Assembly: GCF_013282625.1 (NCBI RefSeq)
Contig: NZ_CP054020.1
Location: 1,550,001 to 1,614,000, forward strand
Length of the DNA stretch: 64,000 nucleotides
Source: Thiomicrorhabdus xiamenensis
GTDB lineage: Bacteria > Pseudomonadota > Gammaproteobacteria > Thiomicrospirales > Thiomicrospiraceae
Direction of reading: 5' to 3'
Shown here one piece after another: positions 36,939-46,596 of this stretch. Position 1 is the first letter of the stretch. Each line of letters begins with the position of its first letter. The position numbers and the translations under genes were made by a program. The notes under the pieces were generated by a model, which had not been told where the DNA came from, did no database searches, and was given only the letters and a program-made list of their open reading frames with translations.

Positions 36939-39596
36939 TTACTCCAGGCCGGCCAATTTTTTAAGCTGCTCGAGGCCTTCTGCTTTCTGCACATTGAGAC
37001 TGGTAAAGTCTACCGAAACAGCGACTGTTTTCATGGCTGTATTCTCCACCAGTTCCTCAGTATCTAAATGCAGATCGGCAGGACTGAGAATCACGAAATC
37101 GTCTCCCATAACGCGGAATACAATCGCCTCTTCTTCCAGCCCCATCAAATACTCTGCAACCGATTTCAGCACTTCGTTTCCCTTAAGCCAGCCGGCATGC
37201 TGATTCAGTTCGGCAAAGCCGTGCAGACAGACCAATTTGGCATGTTTGAACTGGAAATCCAGGCCGTTAATCAGCATAAACTCGAGATAATTTTCGTTAT
37301 AAACCCCGGTCAACTGATCATTGAAGAAGTAAGCGAAGCGTTGCTGTTCGATTTCCGTTTGCGGCAACTGCTTGGCATCTTCCTCGACAATCACGTTCCG
37401 CAGCACGACTTGCGCAGCAGCAACCACCTGCTCGTCGTACTGTCGACCTGCCAGTTCATTCAGCTCCTGCAAAGCGGTTTCCACTGATTTCCGCGGCTTA
37501 TAGATTCGATAGGAAGTCATGGCATCGAATGAATCGGCAACCGCCATAATGCGCCCTTCCAGGGGAATTTGCTCGCCCTTAAGACCTTGCGGATAACCAC
37601 TGCCATCAATCCATTCATGGTGATGACGCATAATTTCCGCCAGATCCTGATACATTTTAATTTTGGAAAGTGTCTGATAACCTGCGGTAACGTGCTGCTG
37701 AATCAACTTATACTCCAGTGGAGTCAGTTTCCCCGGTTTGAGCAGTACCGAATCCGGAATAACGATCTTCCCGATATCATGTAAAACCGCTGCCCGATAC
37801 AGTCGTTCAACACTCTCTTCCGGCAATTCCATCTGGCGGGCGATCAAGGCCGAATACTCCGCGACGCGTTGAGTATGACCGGCTGTATAAGAGTCGCGCT
37901 GCTCAATCAAATCAACCATTGAAAGAATGGTTTCTTCGTAATTACTGATGCGATCCTGCTGCAAACGGATACGCTCGTTTCGCTGCTCAAAAGCATGCAC
38001 GGCAAAACCCAAATCCCCCGCCAACTGCTCCAGCATACGCATCTCTTCATAATCAAACCCTTCTTCACGCTCGCTGAAAACCACAAGAACGCCGAACGGC
38101 AGATTAAATGCATCCTGCCGAAGAGGCAGAGCGACCACACTGCGACATCCCAAAAGAACGGACGGCAATTGCTCCTGAAGACTTTGATTTGCAGAGATAC
38201 TGCGTAACGCCAGACTGTCTTCATCTGTATCGAGCAGCGCTCGCATCTGTTCGGCCGAACCGAAAGATCTACCGACTATCTGTAGCCTCTGCGGCAGTGC
38301 GTCCTGGATTTCGACAGGAAACTCATCCGGAATACCTTCTAATTTGCCGACCCAGGCGAAACGGTAGTCAGGATGAACGATCAATCGATCACAGGCTGCT
38401 TTGAGCATCTGCTGCTCCGCATCGGAGGTAATAATAATCTGATTGACGTCGGCAACCGTCTCCACCACACCACGCAGCAGCCTCTCGTGCAACATCAACC
38501 CTTCAATCTCCTCGGTACGCTCTGCAACCCGATTCTCCAAACCGGCATTCAAATTGCGCAACTCTGCATGATGTTTCTTGAGACGCTGATTCATGCTCAA
38601 TACATAAAAAGCCAGAGACAGCAGCAAAACCATCAACAGAGTAACGATGACCAGCCAATACCAATAGTGTTCCAGAACCTGTTGCCAGCTTACCTCACGC
38701 AAATAGGCGTAAGGACCGACCTCCAACTCTTTCAGCGCATCGTGTACACTCTGATAATTCAACGGCAAGGTCCAGCCTGCCAGATTGGAACTTTGAAAAG
38801 AAGGGTCCTGCGACGAAATCTGCATTAAAGCGACGGCGACTTTAATCGCTAAAGCTTCGCTGACTCCGGAAACCTTGGCAATCGGCCATTCGGGATAGAG
38901 GTCTGTACTGAGCATATAAGGAAAGCCGGCGGGATGCCTTGGTGCCAGAACAACAAAGTCATTCAGAGAAATCCCTCCCTCTGCGGCCATTTTCTCCAAG
39001 GTTCCGGTTCGAACGATCCCGACATCGGCGGCACCTTCGGCAACCGCATAAACCACTGCATCGTGAGTACCGATAAATTCAACACGCTCCAGATCGCGAT
39101 CAATATCGATGGCGTGATGCTTTAACTCGCGCCAACCGATCTGCCAGCCACCGAACGACGCCGAGTCCACCGCCGCCAAAGTCCGTCCTTTAAGATCTCT
39201 GAGTGTTTGTATATCCTCTCTATCGGCTCGCGTAAAAATTACACCGCCGTAACGTTTTAACTCGCTACCGCTTACGCCTTTGGTTCGCATGGTCGCAACG
39301 GGAGTAATGCCGTCGTTCTTCTCTAATTCAACATAAAAGGCGGGATTGGCAATAATAAAATCCACCCGGTGCTGTCGAACCAGTAAACGGGTTTGTTTAA
39401 AATCCAATGGAAGAATAGAGAAGTGATGTTCGGGAATCTGCTGATTGAGTTTTTCGGCAAGCGGCTGCCAATCGACCATGGCTTTTTCTTCACCGCGTAA
39501 AGCGAGTACCCCGATACGGACTTCCGCGGCAGAAGCATTCCATCCCAACAAGCAAAAAACAATAATCAGCGTTCTTTGTAAAAGCCGTTGCGGCAT
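36939..39596 (-). CDS. Membrane sensor: PhnD-like domain, GAF, HD-GYP, degenerate GGDEF
   Basis: This 885-aa protein probably degrades cyclic-di-GMP in response to a periplasmic ligand. After a signal sequence (to about NASAAEV) it has a PhnD-like phosphate/phosphonate-type binding domain (to about 300), one membrane helix (about 309-335), a coiled coil, a GAF-like domain and an HD-GYP domain with HDIGKIVIPD near 606 and HHEWIDGSGYPQG near 665. The C-terminus is a GGDEF-like domain reading MGDDF near 830, so cyclase activity is doubtful. ATG at 39596 has AGAGGAT upstream. Confidence 0.87.
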   Translation of the reverse strand: MPQRLLQRTLIIVFCLLGWNASAAEVRIGVLALRGEEKAMVDWQPLAEKLNQQIPEHHFSILPLDFKQTRLLVRQHRVDFIIANPAFYVELEKNDGITPVATMRTKGVSGSELKRYGGVIFTRADREDIQTLRDLKGRTLAAVDSASFGGWQIGWRELKHHAIDIDRDLERVEFIGTHDAVVYAVAEGAADVGIVRTGTLEKMAAEGGISLNDFVVLAPRHPAGFPYMLSTDLYPEWPIAKVSGVSEALAIKVAVALMQISSQDPSFQSSNLAGWTLPLNYQSVHDALKELEVGPYAYLREVSWQQVLEHYWYWLVIVTLLMVLLLSLAFYVLSMNQRLKKHHAELRNLNAGLENRVAERTEEIEGLMLHERLLRGVVETVADVNQIIITSDAEQQMLKAACDRLIVHPDYRFAWVGKLEGIPDEFPVEIQDALPQRLQIVGRSFGSAEQMRALLDTDEDSLALRSISANQSLQEQLPSVLLGCRSVVALPLRQDAFNLPFGVLVVFSEREEGFDYEEMRMLEQLAGDLGFAVHAFEQRNERIRLQQDRISNYEETILSMVDLIEQRDSYTAGHTQRVAEYSALIARQMELPEESVERLYRAAVLHDIGKIVIPDSVLLKPGKLTPLEYKLIQQHVTAGYQTLSKIKMYQDLAEIMRHHHEWIDGSGYPQGLKGEQIPLEGRIMAVADSFDAMTSYRIYKPRKSVETALQELNELAGRQYDEQVVAAAQVVLRNVIVEEDAKQLPQTEIEQQRFAYFFNDQLTGVYNENYLEFMLINGLDFQFKHAKLVCLHGFAELNQHAGWLKGNEVLKSVAEYLMGLEEEAIVFRVMGDDFVILSPADLHLDTEELVENTAMKTVAVSVDFTSLNVQKAEGLEQLKKLAGLE

Positions 39597-39835
39597 AGCG
39601 AATCCTCTTGTTCGAGAACACTTTGGTCGACTCGATTTCAAACAAATTCCACTACAGAATATACATGAAAGGCTCATGAATCATTAATTCTCGTTAATAG
39701 AGAGTATAAAATAATCCGTGAGATGAATAGGGTAAAAATACAATAACGCTCAAATAACCGATACAAGAGAGATAGACAAACTTAAGTTGCGTGTAAGGGT
39801 GAGAGTGCTTTCAACGCTGTTACTAACCGGGAAAT

Positions 39836-39872
39836 AAAAAACCCCGCCAAATCAGAAATTTGACGGGGTTTC
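39836..39872 (-). terminator. Terminator of the tRNA-Lys pair
   Basis: A 14-position stem with one mismatch (39839-39852 with 39858-39871) has a GC core CCCCG and a T run on the minus strand. It lies 7 nt below the first tRNA gene. Confidence 0.88.
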
Positions 39873-39878
39873 AAAATA

Positions 39879-39954
39879 TGGTGGGTCGTGCGCGGCTCGA
39901 ACGCGCGACCAATTGATTAAAAGTCAACTGCTCTACCAACTGAGCTAACGACCC
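39879..39954 (-). tRNA. tRNA-Lys (anticodon UUU)
   Basis: A 76-nt cloverleaf with acceptor GGGTCGT/ACGACCC, D-arm GCTCAGTTGGTAGAGC and T-arm with TTCGAGC. The anticodon loop reads CTTTTAA, so the anticodon is UUU. CCA is encoded. It is identical to the copy at 40007-40082 and both are read leftward. Confidence 0.97.
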
Positions 39955-40006
39955 ATATTGTAAGTTTTACAATCGGTTTAATGATTAAAACCAATCGTTT
40001 ATTCCG

Positions 40007-40082
40007 TGGTGGGTCGTGCGCGGCTCGAACGCGCGACCAATTGATTAAAAGTCAACTGCTCTACCAACTGAGCTAACGACCC
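40007..40082 (-). tRNA. tRNA-Lys (anticodon UUU), second copy
   Basis: Same 76-nt sequence as the other copy, with encoded CCA. It is promoter-proximal. A 52-nt spacer (39955-40006) containing an ATTGTAA/TTACAAT hairpin separates the two. Its neighbour queC is conserved: in Pseudomonas the same Tol-Pal/queC locus is also followed by tRNA-Lys. Confidence 0.97.
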
Positions 40083-40098
40083 GTTCGGAATGCGGCGT

Positions 40099-40126
40099 AT
40101 TATACAAGCCTGAAGCTTACGCGCAA
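40099..40126 (-). promoter_or_regulatory. Promoter of the tRNA-Lys pair
   Basis: On the minus strand TTGCGC (40121-40126), a 16-nt spacer and a perfect TATAAT (40099-40104) are followed by a GC-rich discriminator ACGCCGC. This is the pattern of a strong, stringently controlled stable-RNA promoter. Confidence 0.75.
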
Positions 40127-40264
40127 GTCCTTTTACGCATTTTTTTACAACTTTTTTTCAATTTAAACGCCGGTTTTCGCCTTGCTCCTTAAGCCTCAAA
40201 TAAATGCTTCTGTAAAATCAAACGTTTAGCGGTTAATTCCATTTCTTTTGCATGACATACAGGC

Positions 40265-40957
40265 TTATGCACCATTTTGGTATAAGGTTGGATCCTCGAC
40301 TCCCGCTTCTTTAAACCCTTGCTTTCTTAAACGGCAAGAATCGCAGACACCACATGCGCGCCCCTGATCATCGGCCTGATAGCAGGAAACGGTCAACGCA
40401 TAATCAACCCCAAGTTGATGGCCGGTCTGGATGATTTCGGCTTTGGATAAATCAATCAACGGCGTCTGAACGCTTAAGTGGTGCCCTTCTACTCCGGCCT
40501 TGGTTGCCAGATTGGCCATTTTCTCATAGGCTTCGATAAATTCCGGGCGACAATCGGGATAACCGGAGTAGTCGACGGCATTGACGCCGATGAAAATATC
40601 ATCGGCACCAATTACCTCCGCCAATGCCAGCGCATAAGATAAGAACACCGTATTTCGTGCCGGAACGTAGGTTACCGGAATGGTATCCTTTTCCACCCCG
40701 CCCACCGGAACCGCCATCGAATCATCGGTTAAGGCCGATCCACCAATCTGACGCATATCGACATTCATCACACGATGCGTCCGAGCGCCCATGCTTTGAG
40801 CCAGACGCTCGGCCGCATGCAGTTCAGCTCTGTGGCGCTGCCCGTAGTCAAAGCTCATTGTATGGCACTCAAAACCGCGATCTTTGGCAATCGCCAGAAC
40901 GGTGGCCGAATCCAGTCCGCCGGAAAGTAAAATGACGGCTTTTTTGCTCTCTTGCAT
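40265..40957 (-). CDS. queC: 7-cyano-7-deazaguanine synthase
   Basis: QueC turns CDG into preQ0 with ammonia and ATP, for queuosine in tRNA. The 230-aa protein has the PP-loop [15 protein letters not shown] and the zinc site [14 protein letters not shown] near the end. It lies below the Tol-Pal operon and above the tRNA-Lys pair. queE, often beside it, is absent here, while queD is at 54.7 kb. Confidence 0.96.
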   Translation of the reverse strand: MQESKKAVILLSGGLDSATVLAIAKDRGFECHTMSFDYGQRHRAELHAAERLAQSMGARTHRVMNVDMRQIGGSALTDDSMAVPVGGVEKDTIPVTYVPARNTVFLSYALALAEVIGADDIFIGVNAVDYSGYPDCRPEFIEAYEKMANLATKAGVEGHHLSVQTPLIDLSKAEIIQTGHQLGVDYALTVSCYQADDQGRACGVCDSCRLRKQGFKEAGVEDPTLYQNGA

Positions 40958-41018
40958 TCTCTACTCGCTTATTCATTCGGAAATTTCAGTTTCTTGCCGG
41001 CTATTATAACGGGCGAAA

Positions 41019-41060
41019 ACAAAAAAACCCGCGATGAACCAAAGATTCATAGCGGGTCGG
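41019..41060 (-). terminator. Terminator of the Tol-Pal operon
   Basis: ACCCGC and ATGAA pair with TTCAT and GCGGGT (41027-41038 with 41046-41057). On the minus strand seven T follow. It lies between cpoB and queC. Confidence 0.85.
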
Positions 41061-41083
41061 GTATCAGCCGAAAAAATCGACTT

Positions 41084-41992
41084 TTACATTTTTTCCAGAC
41101 GTTTCTGAGCGTTATTCGCCGCACGGCTTTCAGGGAAGAGATTCACTACCTCCTGATAAACCTGTTTGGCCTCATCAAGACGCTCAAGCTTTTCCAGAGC
41201 GTCCGCCGAACGGAGCATGGAATCAGAGGTTTTCACGGAATCCGGATAACGCAGATAGACCGCCTGAAAAGCCTCATATGCCTTAGCAAACTGGCCCTTG
41301 ATAAAGTACCCCTCGCCCATCCAGTAGTAGGCATTGGCAGCCAGATCACTTTCAGCGGAATTTTCGATAAACCCTGAAAACGCCTTGATTGAACCATCGT
41401 AATCGGAACTACGCATCAGACCGAAAGCATCCTGATAAGCCTTTTTCTCTGCTGTGGTTGCCGGACGGGTCTTGATCGGCAGTACGGAAGCAGGTTCTGC
41501 CGCCTCTTCATTCTGAACTGGTTGTGCTGTTTCAGTTGCCGCTGGCGGTGTTTGAACTTTCGGCTGGCCCTGCGTCTGAGTTGTCTGGGGCTGAGCAGGC
41601 ACAGCCTTAAGCGCACGCAACTCATCCTCAAGAACGATGATTCGCGCACCCTGCACCGTGAGTTTATCGTTCATTTCATTGAGCCGCGTTTGCAGATCAG
41701 CGAGTGTTTTCTGCAACTCGGCGTTCTGCGGCGTACTGGTATGAGCGCTCACCGCCGCAGACTGCGGCATATCGCGCTGAATACGATCTAATTGATCCTG
41801 AAGTCCCTGAATTTCCCGCTCCTGATCATTGATCTTACGGGTCATCTCCAACATGACCGGATTACTGGCCATACGTTCAAGGCGTTCAAGGCGCTGCTCG
41901 ATACTCTGAGCCTGAGCAGTAGACGCTACAAACAGCAAAGAGAGCGATGCCGCAAGCCATGCCTTTTTAACTGATACATTTTTTGGATTCAT
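41084..41992 (-). CDS. cpoB: Tol-Pal cell division coordinator CpoB (YbgF)
   Basis: This periplasmic protein links Tol-Pal with peptidoglycan synthesis at the septum. The 302-aa product has a signal peptide (to STAQAQS), an N-terminal coiled coil (RLERLERMASN and following), a Gln/Pro/Thr-rich linker, and C-terminal TPR repeats with SDLAANAYYWMGEGYF. It lies 34 bp after pal in the operon. Length is slightly above E. coli CpoB because of the linker. Confidence 0.93.
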   Translation of the reverse strand: MNPKNVSVKKAWLAASLSLLFVASTAQAQSIEQRLERLERMASNPVMLEMTRKINDQEREIQGLQDQLDRIQRDMPQSAAVSAHTSTPQNAELQKTLADLQTRLNEMNDKLTVQGARIIVLEDELRALKAVPAQPQTTQTQGQPKVQTPPAATETAQPVQNEEAAEPASVLPIKTRPATTAEKKAYQDAFGLMRSSDYDGSIKAFSGFIENSAESDLAANAYYWMGEGYFIKGQFAKAYEAFQAVYLRYPDSVKTSDSMLRSADALEKLERLDEAKQVYQEVVNLFPESRAANNAQKRLEKM

Positions 41993-42026
41993 TCCTTTCC
42001 CTGTTCAATGAGTGCACCGATTAGGC

Positions 42027-42641
42027 TTACTTCAATTCAATTTCCACACGACGGTTTTTTGCCCAGGCCGCTTCATTACTTCCCAGGTCAGCTGGATACT
42101 CTTCACCCATACTGACGGCTTCCAGACGTTCCGGAGCAATACCTAAAACGATCATCGCCTTTTTTACCGCTGCGGCACGTTTTTCACCCAGTGCCAGATT
42201 GTACTCCGGCGAGCCGCGCTCATCGGTATGACCGCGCAAAATAGCGCGCCGCTCAGGATTGGCCAGAAGCACTTCGGCATAATAATTAACGGTTTCCATC
42301 GACTTTGGATCCAGATCGTACTGGTCGAAACCGAAATAGATAATCGGTTCATAAAGTGCGTTTTCCAACTCGTAAGTCGGAAGATTCGGATCCAATAGAT
42401 CAACGTTGTCCATGCCATCCAACGGATCGACACTGCCCATCGACTGACCGTCTGCACTGATCACTTCAACCCCCTGAATTTGCGGCGAGTTCAAGTCTTC
42501 GTTCTTGAGTCGGAAACCGTCCAATCCCGGAGCGGTATCGTTACCATCCAAAGCCTGGTCGACATCTTTTTGCGGCGGCGTACTACAAGCCGCCAAAGAT
42601 GCGCTCAGTGCCAAAAGTAGCACTTTGGAAAAAGTTTTCAT
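42027..42641 (-). CDS. pal: Peptidoglycan-associated lipoprotein
   Basis: Pal anchors the outer membrane to peptidoglycan. The 204-aa protein has a lipobox-like LAAC near residue 19, a linker and an OmpA-like domain with YFGFDQYDLDP, LRGHTDERGSPEYN and NRRVEIELK. Asp and Arg for diaminopimelate binding are in place. It sits between tolB and cpoB. Confidence 0.96.
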   Translation of the reverse strand: MKTFSKVLLLALSASLAACSTPPQKDVDQALDGNDTAPGLDGFRLKNEDLNSPQIQGVEVISADGQSMGSVDPLDGMDNVDLLDPNLPTYELENALYEPIIYFGFDQYDLDPKSMETVNYYAEVLLANPERRAILRGHTDERGSPEYNLALGEKRAAAVKKAMIVLGIAPERLEAVSMGEEYPADLGSNEAAWAKNRRVEIELK

Positions 42642-42713
42642 TTTATCTCCTTATGCACCGTCTTAAACGGGCTACTGATCTAGAATTCGTTTACAAACAC
42701 CTGTCACCCGGTT

Positions 42714-44012
42714 CTAGCGATTAAGGTACGGCCCCCACGCCGGCTCGCGTACTTCAGCATTTTTGACCTGCAGGGTCTGTGAAGTTTTACCATCAACCGT
42801 GACCACAGCCAATTGACCGCGTCCGCCCTTGTTCATTGCATACAGGATCATTTCGCCATTCGGCGAAAAGCTTGGCGACTCGTCAAGGAAAGTATCGGTA
42901 ATCACCTCGAACTTTTTGGTTTGCTGATCAAGCAATCCGATATGGTAACCGCCACCACCGTGAACCACAGCGACATAGCGCCCGTCCGGCGAGACTTCAG
43001 GGTTGGAGTTGTATTTTCCTTCAAAGGTAATGCGCTGGACATTCATCGTATCCAGGAATACCTGAAAAACCTGCGGTTGACCGCGACGATCGGAGTTGAA
43101 AAACAGCGATTTGCCATCCGGCGCCCAAGTCGCCTCGGTTTCGATCGCTCGATCGCGCGTCACCTGTTTCAAACCTCCGCTGGCGACATCCATAATATAG
43201 ATGTCGGCATTACCGCCTTTGGATAGAGTCAGTGCCAATTGCGTTCCATCCGGCGACCAGGCCGGCGAGCTGTTGATCCCGCGATAACCGGCGATCTTTT
43301 TACGATAAGTTCCATCCAGGCTCTGTACATAAACCTGTGAACGGTTTTCTTCGAAAGAGACGTAGGCCAACTTACTTCCGTCCGGCGACCAGCTTGGCGA
43401 CATAATCGGTTTACTCGATTTTAGAATCGGTTGTGGGTTATAACCGTCGGCATCAGCCACTTCCAAGGTGTAAAAACGTTGCTTGGCACCACGCAACATA
43501 GTCACATAGGCGATTTGAGTATTGAAAGCACCGCGGATACCGGTAAGTTCTTCATAGACCGCATCACTGATCTGGTGCGCGACCTGACGCAGACTCGCCT
43601 CCGGAACATTGCTCCAGCGCTTGCCCATTACCTGTTCTTTGCGCAATACATTGACCAGACGCATATCCACCTGATAGAAACCATTGCTCAGACGAATCAC
43701 CTTACCGATCACCATATTGTCGATATTCATCGGACGCCACTGGGCATAATCGATTTCGTTCAGTTCGCTTGGCAACGCCGGCATCTGTCCGCTGGACAAC
43801 GGCTTAAAGCGACCGCTGCGTTTCAGGTCGGCCGAAACCACCTGGGCCAGATCCTGAACCCGGCGGTCAGAACTTTGAAAAGGCACGACGGCAATCGGTA
43901 ACGCATTATCGAACCCCTCACTGATCTCGATCGTCAACGCGGCTTTCGACTGCGCCGAAAACAACATCAAAATCAGACTTAAACTTAGCGCCCACAAGTT
44001 TCGATAATGCAT
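42714..44012 (-). CDS. tolB: Tol-Pal system protein TolB
   Basis: TolB is the periplasmic beta-propeller that binds Pal. The 432-aa protein has a signal peptide (to QSKAAL), an N-terminal alpha/beta domain and propeller blades with recurring SPDG units (SWSPDGSKLAYVS, AWSPDGTQLAL, SFSPNGEMILYA). It lies 16 bp after tolA and 72 bp before pal. Length is normal. Confidence 0.97.
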   Translation of the reverse strand: MHYRNLWALSLSLILMLFSAQSKAALTIEISEGFDNALPIAVVPFQSSDRRVQDLAQVVSADLKRSGRFKPLSSGQMPALPSELNEIDYAQWRPMNIDNMVIGKVIRLSNGFYQVDMRLVNVLRKEQVMGKRWSNVPEASLRQVAHQISDAVYEELTGIRGAFNTQIAYVTMLRGAKQRFYTLEVADADGYNPQPILKSSKPIMSPSWSPDGSKLAYVSFEENRSQVYVQSLDGTYRKKIAGYRGINSSPAWSPDGTQLALTLSKGGNADIYIMDVASGGLKQVTRDRAIETEATWAPDGKSLFFNSDRRGQPQVFQVFLDTMNVQRITFEGKYNSNPEVSPDGRYVAVVHGGGGYHIGLLDQQTKKFEVITDTFLDESPSFSPNGEMILYAMNKGGRGQLAVVTVDGKTSQTLQVKNAEVREPAWGPYLNR

Positions 44013-44028
44013 TTTGATTTCCTACATT

Positions 44029-45234
44029 TTAAGGTTTAAAGGTAAACAGAATCTCTTTTTCATACACTTCCGGTACCGGAGCCTGCGGCAGAGGCGATGC
44101 GCGGTAGACCGCATTTACTGCCGCATCCTGGAACTGTTTGGATGCCAGGGCATTACAGTTCAGGACTCGGGCCGAGATAATCGAGCCATCGCGACGCTGC
44201 AGAATATGCAAATCACACTGCGCCTCAGGCGATACATTTGCCGGCGTACGCCAGTTGTTTTTTACTTTGGCAGCGATTTCTGTGACATAGCGGACTTTCA
44301 GGCTTTGGATCTGTCTGTTACGTTCTGCTTCCAGGCGCGCACTCTCTTCGGCTTTCAGCTGACGCTGCAATTCGGCTTCACGAGCCGCCTGTTCGGCACG
44401 CTGACGCTCAAGCTCTTTACGCTTGATTTCCGCTTCCAGCTCTCGTTTGCGTTTCTCTTCTGCCAGACGTTTTTTCTCAGCCTCTTCCGCTTTATGCTGA
44501 GCTTCCAAACGCTTCTGTTTTTCCGCTTCAGCACGTTGGCGCTCTTCTTCGGCCTTGCGCTTTTCTTCTTCCGCTATACGCTTGGCTTCCAGTTCTTTCT
44601 GGTGGGCTTCCTCGGCCAGTCGTTTCGCCTCTTCGGCTTTGCGTTTTTCTTCGGCCGCACGCTTACGCTCTTCCTCAGCTTTACGTTTTTCCAGCTCCGC
44701 CTGCTTGCGCTGTTCTTCGGCAACCCGCTTGGCCTCGTCGGCCTTGCGTTTTTCTTCTTCCGCTTTACGTTTTGCCTGCAGTTCTTTCTGCTTCTGTTCC
44801 TCTGCAAGTCTCTGTGCTTCAGCGGCTTTGCGCTTTTCCTCTTCGGCTTTGAGACGCTGTGCTTCTGCCTGACGTTCAGCCTCCTCAGCCTTACGCTTTT
44901 CTTCGGCAGCCTGACGTTTTGCTTCTTCTAAACGCTGTTTCTCCTGCTGCGCCTCCTGCGCCAGACGCTCCTTCTCCTGAATACGCGCCTGTTGCTGCTG
45001 TTCGATTAATTTAATCTGCTCCTGAACCTGTTTGGCATCGACGGTTCGGGTTTGCATCGGCTGCACAAGATTCGGCTGAGGCTCCTGAGGTTCTTGAGCG
45101 GCATCCGAACCGATCTCGATCTTGACCGGGTCACTGAACAACTCCCACTTGATCGCCAACAGCGTGAAAATGGCCAGATGCATCAAAACCGCAAAAGCAA
45201 AGGATTTCGGATATTGCTTTAAAAAATCCAGCAT
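44029..45234 (-). CDS. tolA: Tol-Pal system protein TolA
   Basis: TolA spans the periplasm and links TolQR to TolB-Pal. The 401-aa protein has one N-terminal membrane helix (FAFAVLMHLAIFTLL), a very long Lys/Glu/Ala/Arg coiled coil (about residues 65-310) and a C-terminal domain III (NNWRTPANVSPEAQCDLHILQ and following). The coiled coil makes the opposite strand appear open for long stretches. It lies 3 bp after tolR. Confidence 0.95.
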   Translation of the reverse strand: MLDFLKQYPKSFAFAVLMHLAIFTLLAIKWELFSDPVKIEIGSDAAQEPQEPQPNLVQPMQTRTVDAKQVQEQIKLIEQQQQARIQEKERLAQEAQQEKQRLEEAKRQAAEEKRKAEEAERQAEAQRLKAEEEKRKAAEAQRLAEEQKQKELQAKRKAEEEKRKADEAKRVAEEQRKQAELEKRKAEEERKRAAEEKRKAEEAKRLAEEAHQKELEAKRIAEEEKRKAEEERQRAEAEKQKRLEAQHKAEEAEKKRLAEEKRKRELEAEIKRKELERQRAEQAAREAELQRQLKAEESARLEAERNRQIQSLKVRYVTEIAAKVKNNWRTPANVSPEAQCDLHILQRRDGSIISARVLNCNALASKQFQDAAVNAVYRASPLPQAPVPEVYEKEILFTFKP

Positions 45235-45237
45235 CGC

Positions 45238-45699
45238 TTAGCGCTCCTGAATTTCAGGTTGCGTAATTAACGACACATTATTGACCCCGTTGGCCTGCAA
45301 CAGCGTAAAGATTTGAATCACTTTACCATAGGGCGCAGAGCTATCCCCTTGGATGTAGAACTGCTGTTCCTGATTGACTTGGGAACGTGCCACAACTTCT
45401 GCGACCAGAGTCTGAACTTCACGGTCGCTGATGATAATATCCGGCTGAGCCGACGTGCGGTACAAACCGTCACGGGTAATGGTAATGACAAATGGAGGCG
45501 CAACCTCAAGCTGCTCGACGGTTCGTTTCTCGACTTCCGGCGTTTTCGGAAGATCGACGCTGACCGCCTGCTGCACGATCGGCGCCGTCACCATAAAGAT
45601 AATTAGCAGAACAAGCGTCACGTCGATATAGGGAACGACATTGATCTCCGCCATCAGGCGGCGTTTTTGTCTGGAACTGCGCATACCTTGTCTGAACAT
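45238..45699 (-). CDS. tolR: Tol-Pal system protein TolR
   Basis: TolR (153 aa) forms the proton-driven motor with TolQ. The N-terminal cytoplasmic RQKRRLMAEINVVPYID is followed by a membrane helix (VTLVLLIIFMVTAPI) with the proton-carrying Asp in YIDVTLV. The periplasmic domain has the FYIQGDSSAPYGKVIQI segment. It lies 12 bp after tolQ. Confidence 0.96.
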   Translation of the reverse strand: MFRQGMRSSRQKRRLMAEINVVPYIDVTLVLLIIFMVTAPIVQQAVSVDLPKTPEVEKRTVEQLEVAPPFVITITRDGLYRTSAQPDIIISDREVQTLVAEVVARSQVNQEQQFYIQGDSSAPYGKVIQIFTLLQANGVNNVSLITQPEIQER

Positions 45700-45711
45700 G
45701 GCAAATTCCTC

Positions 45712-46443
45712 TTAAGCTTCGGACACGTTATGAACGCTTGGCTGAGATTCCGTTTCTTTTTTGGTGCCGGCTTGCAGGTGATGCGCCTGACGCTGCAGGA
45801 TACTCATAAACCCCTCGGCAAAGTTTTCATAATCACCCAAAAGACGATCTACTTTTGTGCTCAAACGGTTATAGGCAATAACCGCCGGAATGGCTGCAAA
45901 CAAACCGATCGCCGTTGCAATCAGAGCTTCCGAAATCCCCGGCGCAACCGTGGACAGTGTCGCGTTCTGTACATCGCCAAGTGATTGGAAAGCGTGCATA
46001 ACCCCCCAAACGGTTCCGAACAGCCCGATATAAGGTGCCGAGGAACCGACGGTCGCCAATAACGGCAAACGCAGTTCCAGTTCGTCCGCCTGACGGCTGA
46101 AGGCGATCTTCATTGCTCTTTGTGCACCCGCCAGTAAATCGTTGGAGTTGGTCACGCCTTGTTTTTGCAGACGCATAAACTCCTTGAAGCCGTCGGCAAA
46201 GATGACCGCCATTCCCTCGGAAGTATCACGAGTGGCTTCAACTTTGTAGTAGAGATTGGTTAGATCTTGAGCTTCCCAGAAATCATTTTCGAAGTTGCGT
46301 GCCGTTTGCACAGATTTTTTCAACTGATAGGATTTTGCAATGGCAACGGTCCAAGCGGCAATAGACATCACGGCCAAAATTAACATAACGATTTGAACGA
46401 CCGGGCTGGCCATTAAAATGAGATCTAAGATACCGCTATCCAT
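45712..46443 (-). CDS. tolQ: Tol-Pal system protein TolQ
   Basis: TolQ (243 aa) is the three-helix motor subunit of the MotA/ExbB type. The SSAPYIGLFGTVWGVMHAF segment and the later AIGLFAAIPAVIAYN helix are diagnostic. It heads the tolQ-tolR-tolA-tolB-pal-cpoB operon. The ybgC thioesterase gene often in front is not present; 153 bp separate it from ruvB. Confidence 0.96.
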   Translation of the reverse strand: MDSGILDLILMASPVVQIVMLILAVMSIAAWTVAIAKSYQLKKSVQTARNFENDFWEAQDLTNLYYKVEATRDTSEGMAVIFADGFKEFMRLQKQGVTNSNDLLAGAQRAMKIAFSRQADELELRLPLLATVGSSAPYIGLFGTVWGVMHAFQSLGDVQNATLSTVAPGISEALIATAIGLFAAIPAVIAYNRLSTKVDRLLGDYENFAEGFMSILQRQAHHLQAGTKKETESQPSVHNVSEA

Positions 46444-46596
46444 ATTTGTTAACCCTACTCTAAACTATATCTGTCAAAAGAAAATTGTATTACTTTTATT
46501 GGCGTTTAATATCCGACTGCACAACACATTGAATACCCACACAGTCAATAAGTCTTTATATTAGCTGCAACTTATTTCAAAATACCGCATTGCACT

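Noticed and set aside
44014-44931. Long plus-strand open frame rich in Phe and Leu
   Set aside because: It is the reverse complement of the Lys/Glu/Ala coiled coil of TolA. The composition and the intact Tol operon explain it.
44350-45000. Possible tandem DNA repeat
   Set aside because: The similarity comes from the protein coiled coil and codon choice. Units are not identical and no fixed DNA period was seen.
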